The notes under the pieces are model-generated. The model was not told where the DNA came from. It saw only the letters and a program-made list of their open reading frames with translations, and searched no databases. From the NCBI GenBank assembly GCA_964481765.1, contig CAYZVJ010000008.1, positions 1 through 46,764 of the forward strand: a stretch of 46,764 nucleotides of DNA. The letters run 5' to 3'. This document shows, piece by piece, positions 35,920-46,154 of the stretch. Position 1 is the first letter of the stretch; each line of letters starts with the position of its first letter. The position numbers and the translations under genes were made by a program. This DNA is from G020353115 sp964481765 (GTDB taxonomy: Bacteria > Bacteroidota > Bacteroidia > Bacteroidales > VadinHA17).

Positions 35920-35936
35920 TGTTGGAATTTCCAACA
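35920..35936. promoter_or_regulatory. Perfect 17-bp palindrome between isomerase operon and permease
   Basis: TGTTGGAA-t-TTCCAACA is perfect. It is 48 bp before the isomerase-like ATG and about 55 bp before a -24/-12-like element facing the permease at 36072. It is a probable operator of the regulator at 33473. Confidence 0.7.
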
Positions 35937-35989
35937 TCTGATTATAACACCATTTAGTTAATAATTTATAGATCAGGTAATTATAATTC

Positions 35990-36004
35990 TGGTATACGGC
36001 TTGA
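35990..36004 (+). promoter_or_regulatory. Possible sigma54-like -24/-12 element for the permease at 36072
   Basis: TGGTATACGGCTTGA has the same spacing and the same TTGA at -12 as the element for the permease at 26823 (TGGCATACGAATTGA). The -24 part is weaker. Confidence 0.45.
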
Positions 36005-36071
36005 GCAGGATATGTGGATTGGAACGTTATTCAGGCAGATTTTTGTATATTATTGAAATGAATCATCCACG

Positions 36072-38417
36072 ATGTTCAGGAACTACATAAAAACTTCAGT
36101 AAGGATCATACTCAGGAACAAGGTATTCTCTTTCATCAATATTCTTGGACTGGCTATCGGCCTGACCTGTTTTATCCTGATTTTTTTATGGGTAAAGGAT
36201 GAAACCGGGTATGATCGATTCCATGCGAATGCTAATCGGCTTTACAGGCTTCTCCAGAAAGACCATGCAGATCCTGATTTTGTATGGACAACAACACCGA
36301 CTCCTTTAGGGCCTCTGTTGACAGAGAACATACCCGAGATTGAAGCATATACACGATACTGGTCGGGAGGGAGTGCTGTTAAATACAAGGATAAACTGTT
36401 TTGGGAAAGAGAGATCCGGTTGGTGGATCCATCTTTCTTGCTGATGTTTACTTTTCCCATTGTTGAGGGTAATCCTGAACTGGCTTTACCCAATACCGAT
36501 GCGGTGGTTCTGACAGAATCCACTGCGAAGAAATATTTTGGGAACGAGGAACCGGTCGGAAAGATGCTGAATATCAGAGATACGCTTGACCTGACCGTAA
36601 CTGCAGTGATCGAAGATCCACCAAAAAAGTCCCACTTTCAGTTCACCATGCTGTTGCACATTGATCTTGTTCCTGAGTACCGGTTAACCAGCTGGGCATC
36701 GGATTATCCTACCTACATTATGGTTTCAAAGGATGCACAAAAAGACAGTGTGATTCGTAAGATGGAAACGGAATGGAGGATGCTGGATCCTGATGGAACA
36801 AACTACTCGGATCTTCAACCTGTATCAGAGGTTTATCTGAATGAATATGTTGGTCCTCATAAATCCATATTTGTTTATGCCTTTTCTGTTATTGCCGGAT
36901 TGGTTCTGGTGATTGCCTGCATTAATTTTATGAATTTGTCAACTGCAAGGTTAACAAAACGTGCACAGGAGGTGGGATTAAGAAAAGTGATGGGAGCAAA
37001 ACGATCTCAACTGATAGTACAATTCCTTTTTGAATCAATCCTCTTTGCCTTTTTTGCCCTGATCATTGCCTGGATTCTTGTTGAGTTGTTCCGGCCCTCA
37101 TTCAATCACCTTACAGGCAAAGAGGTTGAGATTGCCTATTCAGATCCTCTCCTGTTGCTGTCTCTCCTGTTAATTCTCCTTTTTACGGGTTTGTTTTCAG
37201 GGAGTTATCCTGCCATTGTTCTATCATCATTCAGACCGTTATACATACTTAAAGGGAAGGGACTGATTCATCCCGGTAGCAAAATGCTGCGTTACCTCCT
37301 GGTGGTTTTTCAGTTTTTTGTTTCAACAGTATTAATTGTCTGTATAATGGTTATTTATAAACAATTATTGTACATACAGAATAAAGACCTTGGACTTAAC
37401 AAACAGAATATTTTGGTAATGCCATTCAGTGAAGAGTTTGCTTCAAGGTATGATGCTATTAAGGATGAGTTAACACGAAATCCCCGGATTTTTTATGTTT
37501 ACGGCTGTTCCCATCTGCCAACCAATGTAAATTCACACGTTGGTATGAGCTGGGAAGGGAACGAGAATGACCAGGGAATTGGGATCGACTATTTTATGGC
37601 GGATTATGATATGATTGAAGCCATGGAGATGGAGATGTTGTATGGACGCAGTTTTTCCGAAAATTTTGCCGGTGACGATTCTATCGCATATATTATTAAT
37701 GAATCGGCATTATTACGGATGGGAATTGAGAATCCCGTGGATTATCCGGTTGAATTCCAGCATCCATACTTCCCGGATCGATTCCGGAATGGGAAAATTA
37801 TTGGAGTAGTTAAGGATTTTCATCATCGACCGTTACGGGAACAAATTGTTCCGCTTGCCATACGGATATACAGACCATGGTATAACTACCTCGTAATTAA
37901 GATCAGTCCTGAATATATCCAGGAAACCGTTTCCTATATTCAGGATGTTGCACGGAAATTTGCACCCGATTTCAAACTGCCATATTCTTTTTTTGAGGAT
38001 GAGATTAACACGCTGTATGCACCTGAAAACAAGGTAAAGGATATTGTTGTCTACTTTGCTTTTCTGAGCATTTTCATTTCATGCCTTGGCTTGTTCGGAC
38101 TGGTATCCTATACAACAGAACGGTTAACGAAACAAATCGGGATTCGAAAAGTTAATGGAGCCAGCACGGGAGGTATTGTTTTCAAGTTGATCAGGGAGTT
38201 TGCCAAATGGATAGGTCTCGGTTTGCTGCTGGGTTGTCCGGTAGCCTGGTTTATCATGAGAAAAGTGCTGATGAATTATGCCTATCGGACGGATCTTTCC
38301 TGGTGGATATTCGCGGTTACGGTGTTTGTCGTTGCAGTTATGGGAATGGTTGCGGTGACACACCAGGCATTGAAAGCGGCAAATCGGAACCCGGCGGATA
38401 GTTTACGATATGAATGA
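36072..38417 (+). CDS. FtsX/MacB-type ABC permease, two-module (type A, copy 1)
   Basis: The 781 residues start MFRNYIKTSVRIILRNKVFSF. TM1 (about 20-42), a MacB-like periplasmic domain, TM2 near 280 (VIAGLVLVIACINFMNLS), TM3, TM4, TM5 near 420, a second periplasmic domain and TM6-TM8 near 665-770 give eight helices. Coupling segments are EVGLRKVMGAKRSQ and QIGIRKVNGAST; the end is NPADSLRYE. It is divergent from the isomerase-regulator-kinase operon, with a palindrome and -24/-12-like element between, so it is probably controlled by that system. It is the first of four complete permease genes in a row, all on the plus strand, with no ATPase gene near. Confidence 0.9.
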   Translation: MFRNYIKTSVRIILRNKVFSFINILGLAIGLTCFILIFLWVKDETGYDRFHANANRLYRLLQKDHADPDFVWTTTPTPLGPLLTENIPEIEAYTRYWSGGSAVKYKDKLFWEREIRLVDPSFLLMFTFPIVEGNPELALPNTDAVVLTESTAKKYFGNEEPVGKMLNIRDTLDLTVTAVIEDPPKKSHFQFTMLLHIDLVPEYRLTSWASDYPTYIMVSKDAQKDSVIRKMETEWRMLDPDGTNYSDLQPVSEVYLNEYVGPHKSIFVYAFSVIAGLVLVIACINFMNLSTARLTKRAQEVGLRKVMGAKRSQLIVQFLFESILFAFFALIIAWILVELFRPSFNHLTGKEVEIAYSDPLLLLSLLLILLFTGLFSGSYPAIVLSSFRPLYILKGKGLIHPGSKMLRYLLVVFQFFVSTVLIVCIMVIYKQLLYIQNKDLGLNKQNILVMPFSEEFASRYDAIKDELTRNPRIFYVYGCSHLPTNVNSHVGMSWEGNENDQGIGIDYFMADYDMIEAMEMEMLYGRSFSENFAGDDSIAYIINESALLRMGIENPVDYPVEFQHPYFPDRFRNGKIIGVVKDFHHRPLREQIVPLAIRIYRPWYNYLVIKISPEYIQETVSYIQDVARKFAPDFKLPYSFFEDEINTLYAPENKVKDIVVYFAFLSIFISCLGLFGLVSYTTERLTKQIGIRKVNGASTGGIVFKLIREFAKWIGLGLLLGCPVAWFIMRKVLMNYAYRTDLSWWIFAVTVFVVAVMGMVAVTHQALKAANRNPADSLRYE

Positions 38418-38515
38418 GAAAAGAGATGAGAAGTGACTTGGGAGTAGTGAGAAATGAGAAATGAGAAGGATAAAGATAAAGGATAACCTATGAAGGAAGA
38501 AGGAAGAAGAGACTC

Positions 38516-38541
38516 TCAGCCTACGCCAAGGCTACGGCTGA
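38516..38541 (+). repeat. Nested mini-palindrome between permease genes
   Basis: TCAGCC (38516-38521) pairs with GGCTGA (38536-38541) and encloses GCC-aa-GGC (38525-38532), with TAC on both sides. It lies in an otherwise purine-rich 187-bp gap (repeated GAGAAATGAGAA words) and belongs to the mini-palindrome class seen at 17206-17740 and 43736-43784. Confidence 0.55.
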
Positions 38542-38604
38542 TGAAACGGGACTAAAAGACTAAGTGAAGTGATAAATGAGTTAATCAGTTAACTGAAAAC
38601 TAGA

Positions 38605-40938
38605 ATGCTTAAGAATCACATAAAACTGGCATTTCGGCACATGGTTAAACAATGGCCGATAACCATCATCAACCTGGGTGGATTATCACTGGCCATTGGA
38701 ATCACCATCCTCATCCTGCTTTTTGTTCAGGATCAGTTCAGTTATAATAAGTTTAATGAGAAGCGCGACCGGATCTATCTGGTGCAGCTTGGGACAACTG
38801 AACATATGCCTTCTGCAATTGGTATAGACCTGAGTGAGAATATTAAAGATATAGAGCAGATGGTAAGATTCACAGTTTGGGGATCCGGACTGGTTGAATA
38901 CCCGCTTTCCGGTGAGAATTCCAATGCTTATATTCTTGAAAATCCAGTCTTTACTGATAGTACTTTGTTTGACATATTCACTTTTCAATTTTTATCCGGG
39001 AATCCGGAAACAGCTTTAGATCTTCCTTTCTCTGTTGTTTTAACGAAGGATATTGCTGATATGATTTTTCCCGGTATGAATCCGATGGGTGAAGTAATAA
39101 AAGTGGAAAACAGTTTTGAATACACGGTTACCGGTATTATAGATAACGTAAGCAATTTTCATATACCCATTGATGCGATATACTCTTTCAGTAGTCTGAC
39201 AAAGATTTATGGTCCGGAATTTAATTACCGGTATGATGACGGATGGCAACACCCAACATATGTATTACTTCCTGAGAAGCATAACACATCCCAGATTGAA
39301 GAGGACATTGAAGATTTCTATAAAGAGAGGGGGATCTTTGAGGATCCTGACTTTCAGCTAAACAGTTTAAACAAGATATATTTCACAAGCAGGGTGGGCA
39401 AAAAGGGGAATCTTCAGTTTGTCTACCTCCTGCTGGTTGTTGGGATCCTGATCATCCTTGTGGCTGCCCTGAATTACATAAACCTGACTACAGCCGGATC
39501 GGGTCAACGTTCCATGGAAATTGGGATTAAAAAAGTGATTGGTGGCGATCGTGTTACACTGATCATGCAATATCTTACCGAATCAGTTCTGTTAACCCTG
39601 GTGGCATTAATCCTTGGATTCGTTATTGCCGAACTCCTGATACCACTCTTTAATAATCTGATTGTTAGCAATCTGGTCGTTAAAGAGTTCTACCGGTTAC
39701 CGGTAATACTTTATGTTGTATTCGCCGCTGTTGCTCTTGGTTTACTTTCCGGACTTTATCCGGCCTATAACCTGATATCTGTTCATCCTGCACAGGTTAT
39801 TAAAGGAGAAAGAACCAAAGGGAAAAAAGGGGCTATCCTAAGGAGATTCCTGATCATTTTCCAGTTTACGGTATCCATTATGTTGCTAACCGGTATGTTT
39901 ACAGTATACAAGCAATTAAGCTATATGAAGAGTAAGGATCTGGGTTTTATTAAAGAGAAAACAATCATACTGGATCCGGTAAGAGCCCTGGAAGGGTCTA
40001 AGTTGACTTTCAAGGACCAGATCTTGAGTATACCCCAGGTTCAGAGTGTTTCGTTCTCAAATGCAGCACCGGGTGGCAACTTTTGGTATTGGTCAGTCTC
40101 TTCCAATGAAATAGATGCCAGTGTCCGGGTAAATGCTATTGATCCGGATTTTATATCCATGTATGGTTTACAAATTATTGATGGACGTGATTTTAACTGG
40201 GATCAAACAACTGACATGGATAATAAGTTTATTATTAATGAGACGGCTGCGAGACTTTTCGAGCTGGATGATCCCATCGGGAAAAAACTTACAGGAGGCC
40301 CCAATGGTGACGGAGAAATTATCGGTGTAATAGAGGACTTTCACTTCATTTCCCTTCATCATGAGATACAACCTCTTGTTTTGTACTGGCTTGACTGGCC
40401 TCACCGGATAATCAATGTCAGGGTATCGGGGGGTAAAATGGATAATGTCCTGCATAATATTGAGGAGAAATGGAATGAGTTTTCGGCCAACTATCCCTTT
40501 TCCTATTCATTATTGGAGGATTCCTTTGATTTGCAATACAGGTCAGAGGACCAGCTGATGAAGGCCTTTGGCTATTTTACCTTGCTTGCTCTTGTAATTG
40601 CTTGCTCCGGATTGTTCGGTCTGACACTATTTTTAGTTGAACAAAAAACAAGGGAGATCGCAATTAGAAAATCATTTGGTGCCACAGTAAGAGCCATTAC
40701 TTTTTCCTTTACTTATGAAATGGTTGCACTGATTGGAATATCTATTGTGCTGGCCGTTCCGGTCTCCTGGCGCTATTTAAAAAACTGGATGTATAATTTC
40801 CCATTTAAAACAGAACTTTCCTGGTGGCTGTTCGTCATTCCGGGAATTTTTGCTGTAATACTTGCTGTATTGACAATCAGTACACTAACTTACAAGGCCG
40901 CGAACAGAAATCCGGCGGATAGTTTACGATACGAATAA
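38605..40938 (+). CDS. FtsX/MacB-type ABC permease, two-module (type B, copy 1)
   Basis: The 777 residues start MLKNHIKLAFRHMVKQWPIT. The layout is that of the other permeases, but the opening segment KQWPITIINLGGLSLAIG and the following DRIYLVQLGTTEHMP set it apart as type B. The copy at 43827 is nearly the same throughout (for example the stretch RVGKKGNLQFVYLLLVVGIL is identical), by eye about three quarters identical. Coupling segments are EIGIKKVIGGDRV and EIAIRKSFGAT; the end is NPADSLRYE. It follows the type A gene at 36072 after 187 bp and probably shares its transcript. Ligand and ATPase partner are unknown. Confidence 0.9.
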   Translation: MLKNHIKLAFRHMVKQWPITIINLGGLSLAIGITILILLFVQDQFSYNKFNEKRDRIYLVQLGTTEHMPSAIGIDLSENIKDIEQMVRFTVWGSGLVEYPLSGENSNAYILENPVFTDSTLFDIFTFQFLSGNPETALDLPFSVVLTKDIADMIFPGMNPMGEVIKVENSFEYTVTGIIDNVSNFHIPIDAIYSFSSLTKIYGPEFNYRYDDGWQHPTYVLLPEKHNTSQIEEDIEDFYKERGIFEDPDFQLNSLNKIYFTSRVGKKGNLQFVYLLLVVGILIILVAALNYINLTTAGSGQRSMEIGIKKVIGGDRVTLIMQYLTESVLLTLVALILGFVIAELLIPLFNNLIVSNLVVKEFYRLPVILYVVFAAVALGLLSGLYPAYNLISVHPAQVIKGERTKGKKGAILRRFLIIFQFTVSIMLLTGMFTVYKQLSYMKSKDLGFIKEKTIILDPVRALEGSKLTFKDQILSIPQVQSVSFSNAAPGGNFWYWSVSSNEIDASVRVNAIDPDFISMYGLQIIDGRDFNWDQTTDMDNKFIINETAARLFELDDPIGKKLTGGPNGDGEIIGVIEDFHFISLHHEIQPLVLYWLDWPHRIINVRVSGGKMDNVLHNIEEKWNEFSANYPFSYSLLEDSFDLQYRSEDQLMKAFGYFTLLALVIACSGLFGLTLFLVEQKTREIAIRKSFGATVRAITFSFTYEMVALIGISIVLAVPVSWRYLKNWMYNFPFKTELSWWLFVIPGIFAVILAVLTISTLTYKAANRNPADSLRYE

Positions 40939-41134
40939 AAGTGACATTTCAGAATCCTGAAGATTTATGGAAAAATGGGAAGTCTCAGGAAAGATAGTTC
41001 CAAATTGGTCCGGATGGTTTCAATTTTTTGAATGATAATCCTGACGGCAGGCAGGAAAGTTAAAAGTAAATAAAGTGTTGTTTTCGAAAATATTACACGG
41101 GATATAAAGGTTAAAAAAGGTATTAATACTGAAT

Positions 41135-43474
41135 ATGTTCAGAAATTACATAAAAATTGCATTCCGGTATATCATCAGGAACAAGATCTTTTCCATGATC
41201 AATATTGTGGGTCTGTCAATCGGAGTTGCCTGTTTTTTCCTGATTGCTTTATGGATTAAAGATGAATTGTCGTATGATCATTTTCATAAAAACCTGGAGC
41301 AGATTTATCGTGTCAATAAGGAATATCAGTTGGGGAATGAAATAAGTGCAAATCCTTCAACTCCATATCCCCTGGCTCAGGCAGCAATTGAGCAGGTTCC
41401 GGAAGTAGTCATGAGTACACATTTTTACCGGAGTAGTATCCCCGTCAGATATGGAGAAAGGATATACAATGAAGATCGGGTATGTTTTACTGACTCCTCT
41501 TTCTTTCGAATACTAACCTTTCATTTTATTAGTGGAAATCCTGAAACTGCTCTTTGCAGTCCAAACTCTGTGGTCATCTCGAGAAAGACCGCACACAAAT
41601 ATTTCGAGGATGTTGATCCGGTTGGCAAAAGCTTGACATGTAATAACCGTTTTGAACTGTTGGTACGGGGTGTTGTTGACGACATACCCTCAAATTCTGA
41701 ATTTCAGTTCGATATGTTTGCACACATCGATAACATAACAGAAACTGATGATGCAGAGAATTGGGGATCCCACTGGTTATATACCTATCTTCTGCTTGAA
41801 GAAAACGCATCCATAAACCGGGTTGAAAAAAAATTGACTGAAATAATTCAGGATCATTTACCCAATGAAAAGCTAACACTCAAACTACAGGCACTGAGCG
41901 ATTTGCATCTCTATTCCGTGGAGGGAAATCGGGCAGGCATGAAATATGTCATTTTTTTCTCATTAATAGCCGTTTTTATCCTGCTGATCGCATGTATTAA
42001 TTACATGAATTTGTCAACTGCCCGGTCATCAAAACGTGAACTGGAAATCGGGATCAGAAAAACAGTAGGTGCATTCAGATACCATTTGATTTTCCAATTC
42101 ATCGTTGAAGCCTTCCTCATCTCCATACTCTCCATCCTATTCGCACTGATCATTGTGGAGTTATGCAGACCTGCATTTAATAACCTGACGGGAAAGAACC
42201 TGGTGATTGACTATTTCAAACCTGTTTTTTTCCTCACTCTCATTGGTCTACTGCTAATAACCGGTTTCTTATCCGGAAGCTATCCTGCACTGGCTTTATC
42301 AAAATTCAAACCGTTGGATACCTTCCATGGTACAACCGGATTCACACTGAAAAATGAAATCTTCAGAAAAGGACTTGTCATCCTGCAGTTTGTTATCACG
42401 ATCATACTCATCACGGGAACAGGGATCATCCTCTTACAACTTCGCTATACACGCACTACCGATTTGGGCTATGAACCTGAAAACCTCATTTATCTTACGA
42501 TGAACCGGGATGTTAGGAATAACCTCCATACCATCAAAGAGGAACTATTGAAACACCAGGGGATCGCTTCGGTGGCCGCTTCATCCCAACTACCGGGTGA
42601 AGTTTGGAACATCATGAGGGGAATTGTATGGGAGGGAAAAGAGACTGATGACGGAGCCGCATTTGGAGTTCTGTCAATCGATGAAGATTATTTTTCAACA
42701 GTGCATACCGATTTGCTAAAAGGAAGGAGTTTTCGGCCTGACTATCCCGCAGACTCCGTCAGCGTTATATTGAATGAAAAAGCCATCCAGGTTATGGAGA
42801 TGGAATCTCCTGTAGGAGGGAAATTTGATATAGGAGATGATTTCCTGTATACCATCATTGGAATTACAAGGAATTTCCATTCCCTTCCACTGAATTATAA
42901 AATCGAACCCGTGGTCATGGTAAACGATCCTGATTATTACCAAAAAGTACTGGTTCGCATTGACCCTGAACAATTCAAATCAGTTATACCGTATATAGAA
43001 GAGCTCTGGAAAAAAGTGGCTCCGAATAACCCCTTTGAGTATCACTTTCTGAGTGAGAGATTTGAAAGCATTTACCGGAGTGAGATCAGGGCTGGAAAAA
43101 TATTTGGCACCTTTGTAATTCTCGCGATCATTATTTCTTCTCTTGGTCTCTTTGGTCTGACGTCTTTTATCACGGAGCAAAGAACAAAGGAGATAGGAAT
43201 TCGAAAAGCGTGCGGGGCAAAGCTCGGTGAAATCGTCCTCATGTTGGTAAAAGAGACTTCTCAAGGGGTATTGATTGCCATTATAATTGCAACACCGATC
43301 TCCTGGTTTTTAATGCGGAAATGGCTGCAAAATTTCGAATACCGTACTGACCTCTCCTGGTGGATCTTTTTACTGGCTGGATTATTTGCACTGATTATTG
43401 CATTGCTTACTGTCAGTTACCAATCGTATAGTGCCGGAAGACGAAATCCGGTCGATTCACTCAGGTATGAATGA
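41135..43474 (+). CDS. FtsX/MacB-type ABC permease, two-module (type A, copy 2)
   Basis: The 779 residues start MFRNYIKIAFRYIIRNKIFSM and resemble the type A gene at 36072 more than type B, though the two A copies are well diverged. Eight helices and two periplasmic MacB-like domains are seen as in the others. Coupling segments are EIGIRKTVGAFRYH and EIGIRKACGAK; the end is NPVDSLRYE. It follows a type B gene after 196 bp and precedes another type B gene after 352 bp, so the array reads A-B-A-B. Confidence 0.9.
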   Translation: MFRNYIKIAFRYIIRNKIFSMINIVGLSIGVACFFLIALWIKDELSYDHFHKNLEQIYRVNKEYQLGNEISANPSTPYPLAQAAIEQVPEVVMSTHFYRSSIPVRYGERIYNEDRVCFTDSSFFRILTFHFISGNPETALCSPNSVVISRKTAHKYFEDVDPVGKSLTCNNRFELLVRGVVDDIPSNSEFQFDMFAHIDNITETDDAENWGSHWLYTYLLLEENASINRVEKKLTEIIQDHLPNEKLTLKLQALSDLHLYSVEGNRAGMKYVIFFSLIAVFILLIACINYMNLSTARSSKRELEIGIRKTVGAFRYHLIFQFIVEAFLISILSILFALIIVELCRPAFNNLTGKNLVIDYFKPVFFLTLIGLLLITGFLSGSYPALALSKFKPLDTFHGTTGFTLKNEIFRKGLVILQFVITIILITGTGIILLQLRYTRTTDLGYEPENLIYLTMNRDVRNNLHTIKEELLKHQGIASVAASSQLPGEVWNIMRGIVWEGKETDDGAAFGVLSIDEDYFSTVHTDLLKGRSFRPDYPADSVSVILNEKAIQVMEMESPVGGKFDIGDDFLYTIIGITRNFHSLPLNYKIEPVVMVNDPDYYQKVLVRIDPEQFKSVIPYIEELWKKVAPNNPFEYHFLSERFESIYRSEIRAGKIFGTFVILAIIISSLGLFGLTSFITEQRTKEIGIRKACGAKLGEIVLMLVKETSQGVLIAIIIATPISWFLMRKWLQNFEYRTDLSWWIFLLAGLFALIIALLTVSYQSYSAGRRNPVDSLRYE

Positions 43475-43826
43475 AACACATTATTCTTAAGGCAAAGCTG
43501 CAGAGAATAATGATGGTTGAATTCCTGCCCCTCCCTATCTGCCGACAGGCAGGCGGCAGGCGGGCATCCCGCCAACGGCGGGGTGAGTGAGCATAGAGCA
43601 TAGAGCAAAGTGCTGGGAGCACAGAGTATAGAACGGAGAGAAGAATGACTGAATAAACAATTGAGCTAAAATTATTAACTTACATTGTCCACCGCAATCT
43701 TGATGAAGGTGGATCAACGAATCACATAGTGACGTGCCAAAGGCATCCTCCCGTAGGGATTCTTCCGAAGGAACTCCTTCGGAGCTTCGGAACTATGGGG
43801 CCTTTTGCATAACTTATAACCTCTGA
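43475..43826. other. Repeat-rich gap before the second type B permease
   Basis: These 352 bp hold no gene. Seen are GGCAGGC-rich REP-like DNA (43540-43585), repeats of GCATAGA, the 26-bp element shared with 26721-26746 (at 43697-43722) and a run of mini-palindromes at 43736-43784: GCCaaaGGC, CCCgtaGGG, TTCCgaaGGAA and CTCCttcGGAG. Confidence 0.65.
43697..43722 (+). repeat. 26-bp element shared with the leader of the permease at 24260
   Basis: Identical to the minus strand of 26721-26746 (ATCTTGATGAAGG then TGGATCAACGAAT). It lies about 105 bp before the permease ATG. Confidence 0.75.
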
Positions 43827-46154
43827 ATGTTCAGAAACCACATCAAAATAGCATTCCGGCAATTGATTAAACAATGGCCAATCACAATCATCAATCTTGG
43901 TGGTTTATCACTTGCCATTGGCATCACAATTCTCATTCTCCTTTTTGTACGGGATCAGTTTAGTTTTAATAAATTTAATGAGAAGCGTGACCGGATCTAT
44001 CTTGTTCAGTTGGGGACTACTGAACACATGCCCGCAGCCATTGGAATAGATCTGAAAGAAAATATTAAGGATATTGAGGAAGTTGTCAGGTTTACAGTTT
44101 GGGGTGCAGGCCTTGTGGAGTATCCTTTATCTGGAGAAAAACCTCAATCCTATATTTTGGAAAATCCTGTATTTGCCGATAGCACAATTTTTAATGTTTT
44201 TAGTTTCAATTTCATATACGGTGATCCCGAAACAGCCTTTAGTGCACCTTTGTCTGTTATCCTGACTGAGGATATAGCAGCGATGATCTTCCCATTCGAA
44301 AATCCGGTTGGCGAAGTGATCAGACTTGAGAATAGCATGGAATATACTGTTACCGGAGTGATAGAAAATGTACAGAATTTTCACATACCCATCGATGCTA
44401 TCTTTTCATTCAACATCTTTACGAAAATGCGCGGAGGAGACTACCGGTATGATGATGGATGGCAGCACCCCACATATATTTTGCTGCCTGAGAAACATAA
44501 CCCTACTCAGATCGAAAATAGAATAGAAGAATTCTATAAGGAGCGAAAGATCTTTGAGAACCCTGACTTCGAACTTAATAGTTTGAACAAAGTGTATTTT
44601 ACCAGCAGGGTAGGAAAGAAAGGTAATCTTCAGTTTGTCTACCTTCTGCTTGTTGTTGGTATTCTAATAATTATTGTGGCAACTCTCAATTACATTAATC
44701 TTACGACTGCAGGATCGGGACAACGGTTTATTGAGGTTGGAATAAAGAAAGTAACAGGAGCCGGCAGAAGTAACCTCATTGCACAGTTTCTTACAGAGTC
44801 TGTGCTTCTTACATTATTGGCTTTAGTGCTGGGATTTATAGTAGCTGAGTTGCTTGTACCTCCATTTAATCAGCTGATAGTCAGTAATTTGAAAGTGAAT
44901 GAATTTTACCGGGTCCCTGAAGTTATCTATTTTATATCCGGTGCTATTTTACTGGGGATCCTTTCCGGTTTATATCCGGGTATTAACCTGATTTCTGTCA
45001 ATCCTGCACCTGTATTAAAAGGAGAAAGAACAAAGGGCCGAAAGGGAATTAATCTGAGGAGATCACTGATCCTTTTTCAGTTTACTGTTTCTATTATGCT
45101 ACTTACCGGGATGTTCACAGTCCTGAAACAGGTAAATTACATGAAAAGTAAAGATCTCGGATTTGTTAAAGAAGAAACAATAATTCTGGAACCACTACGG
45201 GCATTGCAGGATACTATGATGACTTTTAAAAAAGAAATACTTAACATCCCCCAGGTTCAGAAGGTCTCTTATTCAAATGCACCGCCCGGAGGCAATTTTT
45301 GGTATTGGACGGTCAGGTCAAATGAAATAGAAAGCAGCGTAAGGGTCAATGCAGTTGATCCTGATTTCATTTCAATGTATGGTTTAAAAATAATTGAAGG
45401 GAGGGACTTCAATTGGGATCTTGTGACTGATAAGGATAATAAATTTATAATCAATGAGACTGCAGCACGACTTTTTGAATTGGATCATCCGGTTGGTAAG
45501 AAATTATTGGATGGTCCTAACGGTGATGGGGAGATCATAGGGATCATTGAAGATTTTCACTTTATATCACTACACCACCAAATCGAACCGCTTGTTTTAT
45601 ACTGGCTTGACTGGCCGCACCGCGTAATTAATATCAGGATAACAGGTGAGCACATGGAAAATACACTGCATAATATCGAGGCAAAATGGGATGAATTCTC
45701 AGCAAACTTTCCCTTTTCCTATACTTTCCTGGATGATTCATTTGACCTCCAGTACAGATCTGAGGATCAGCTTATGAAAGCCTTTGGATATTTTACAATT
45801 CTTGCACTTGTTATTGCTTGTTCAGGACTCTTTGGGCTAACCCTGTTTATCGTTGAGCAAAAAACACGGGAAATTGCAATAAGAAAAGCATTTGGTGCTA
45901 CCGTAAGAGCCATAACCTATTCTTTCACCATTGAAATAATTGTGCTTATCGGAATCTCAATCATGTTAGCCGTACCGGTCTCCTGGCGATATCTGAAGAA
46001 CTGGATGTATAATTTCCCGTTCAAGACCGAACTCTCATGGTGGCTCTTTGTTATCCCGGGTGTCATTGCTGTTATCCTGGCTATATTAACAATAATTGTA
46101 CTTACATTCAAAGCGGCGAATCGAAATCCAGTAGATTCACTCAGGTATGAATGA
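43827..46154 (+). CDS. FtsX/MacB-type ABC permease, two-module (type B, copy 2)
   Basis: The 775 residues start MFRNHIKIAFRQLIKQWPIT and run parallel to the gene at 38605 along the whole length, sharing the stretches VQLGTTEHMPAAIGIDL, GNFWYW and FDLQYRSEDQLMKAFGYFT. It has the same two-module, eight-helix design; coupling segments are EVGIKKVTGAGRSN and EIAIRKAFGAT, and the end is NPVDSLRYE. The high similarity compared with the diverged type A neighbours points to a later duplication or gene conversion of type B. No ATPase is adjacent. Confidence 0.9.
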   Translation: MFRNHIKIAFRQLIKQWPITIINLGGLSLAIGITILILLFVRDQFSFNKFNEKRDRIYLVQLGTTEHMPAAIGIDLKENIKDIEEVVRFTVWGAGLVEYPLSGEKPQSYILENPVFADSTIFNVFSFNFIYGDPETAFSAPLSVILTEDIAAMIFPFENPVGEVIRLENSMEYTVTGVIENVQNFHIPIDAIFSFNIFTKMRGGDYRYDDGWQHPTYILLPEKHNPTQIENRIEEFYKERKIFENPDFELNSLNKVYFTSRVGKKGNLQFVYLLLVVGILIIIVATLNYINLTTAGSGQRFIEVGIKKVTGAGRSNLIAQFLTESVLLTLLALVLGFIVAELLVPPFNQLIVSNLKVNEFYRVPEVIYFISGAILLGILSGLYPGINLISVNPAPVLKGERTKGRKGINLRRSLILFQFTVSIMLLTGMFTVLKQVNYMKSKDLGFVKEETIILEPLRALQDTMMTFKKEILNIPQVQKVSYSNAPPGGNFWYWTVRSNEIESSVRVNAVDPDFISMYGLKIIEGRDFNWDLVTDKDNKFIINETAARLFELDHPVGKKLLDGPNGDGEIIGIIEDFHFISLHHQIEPLVLYWLDWPHRVINIRITGEHMENTLHNIEAKWDEFSANFPFSYTFLDDSFDLQYRSEDQLMKAFGYFTILALVIACSGLFGLTLFIVEQKTREIAIRKAFGATVRAITYSFTIEIIVLIGISIMLAVPVSWRYLKNWMYNFPFKTELSWWLFVIPGVIAVILAILTIIVLTFKAANRNPVDSLRYE

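Noticed and set aside
43790..43806. Possible sigma54 promoter before the second type B permease (TGGGGCCTTTTGCAT)
   Set aside because: Spacing is GG-N8-GC, two bases too short for a -24/-12 promoter.
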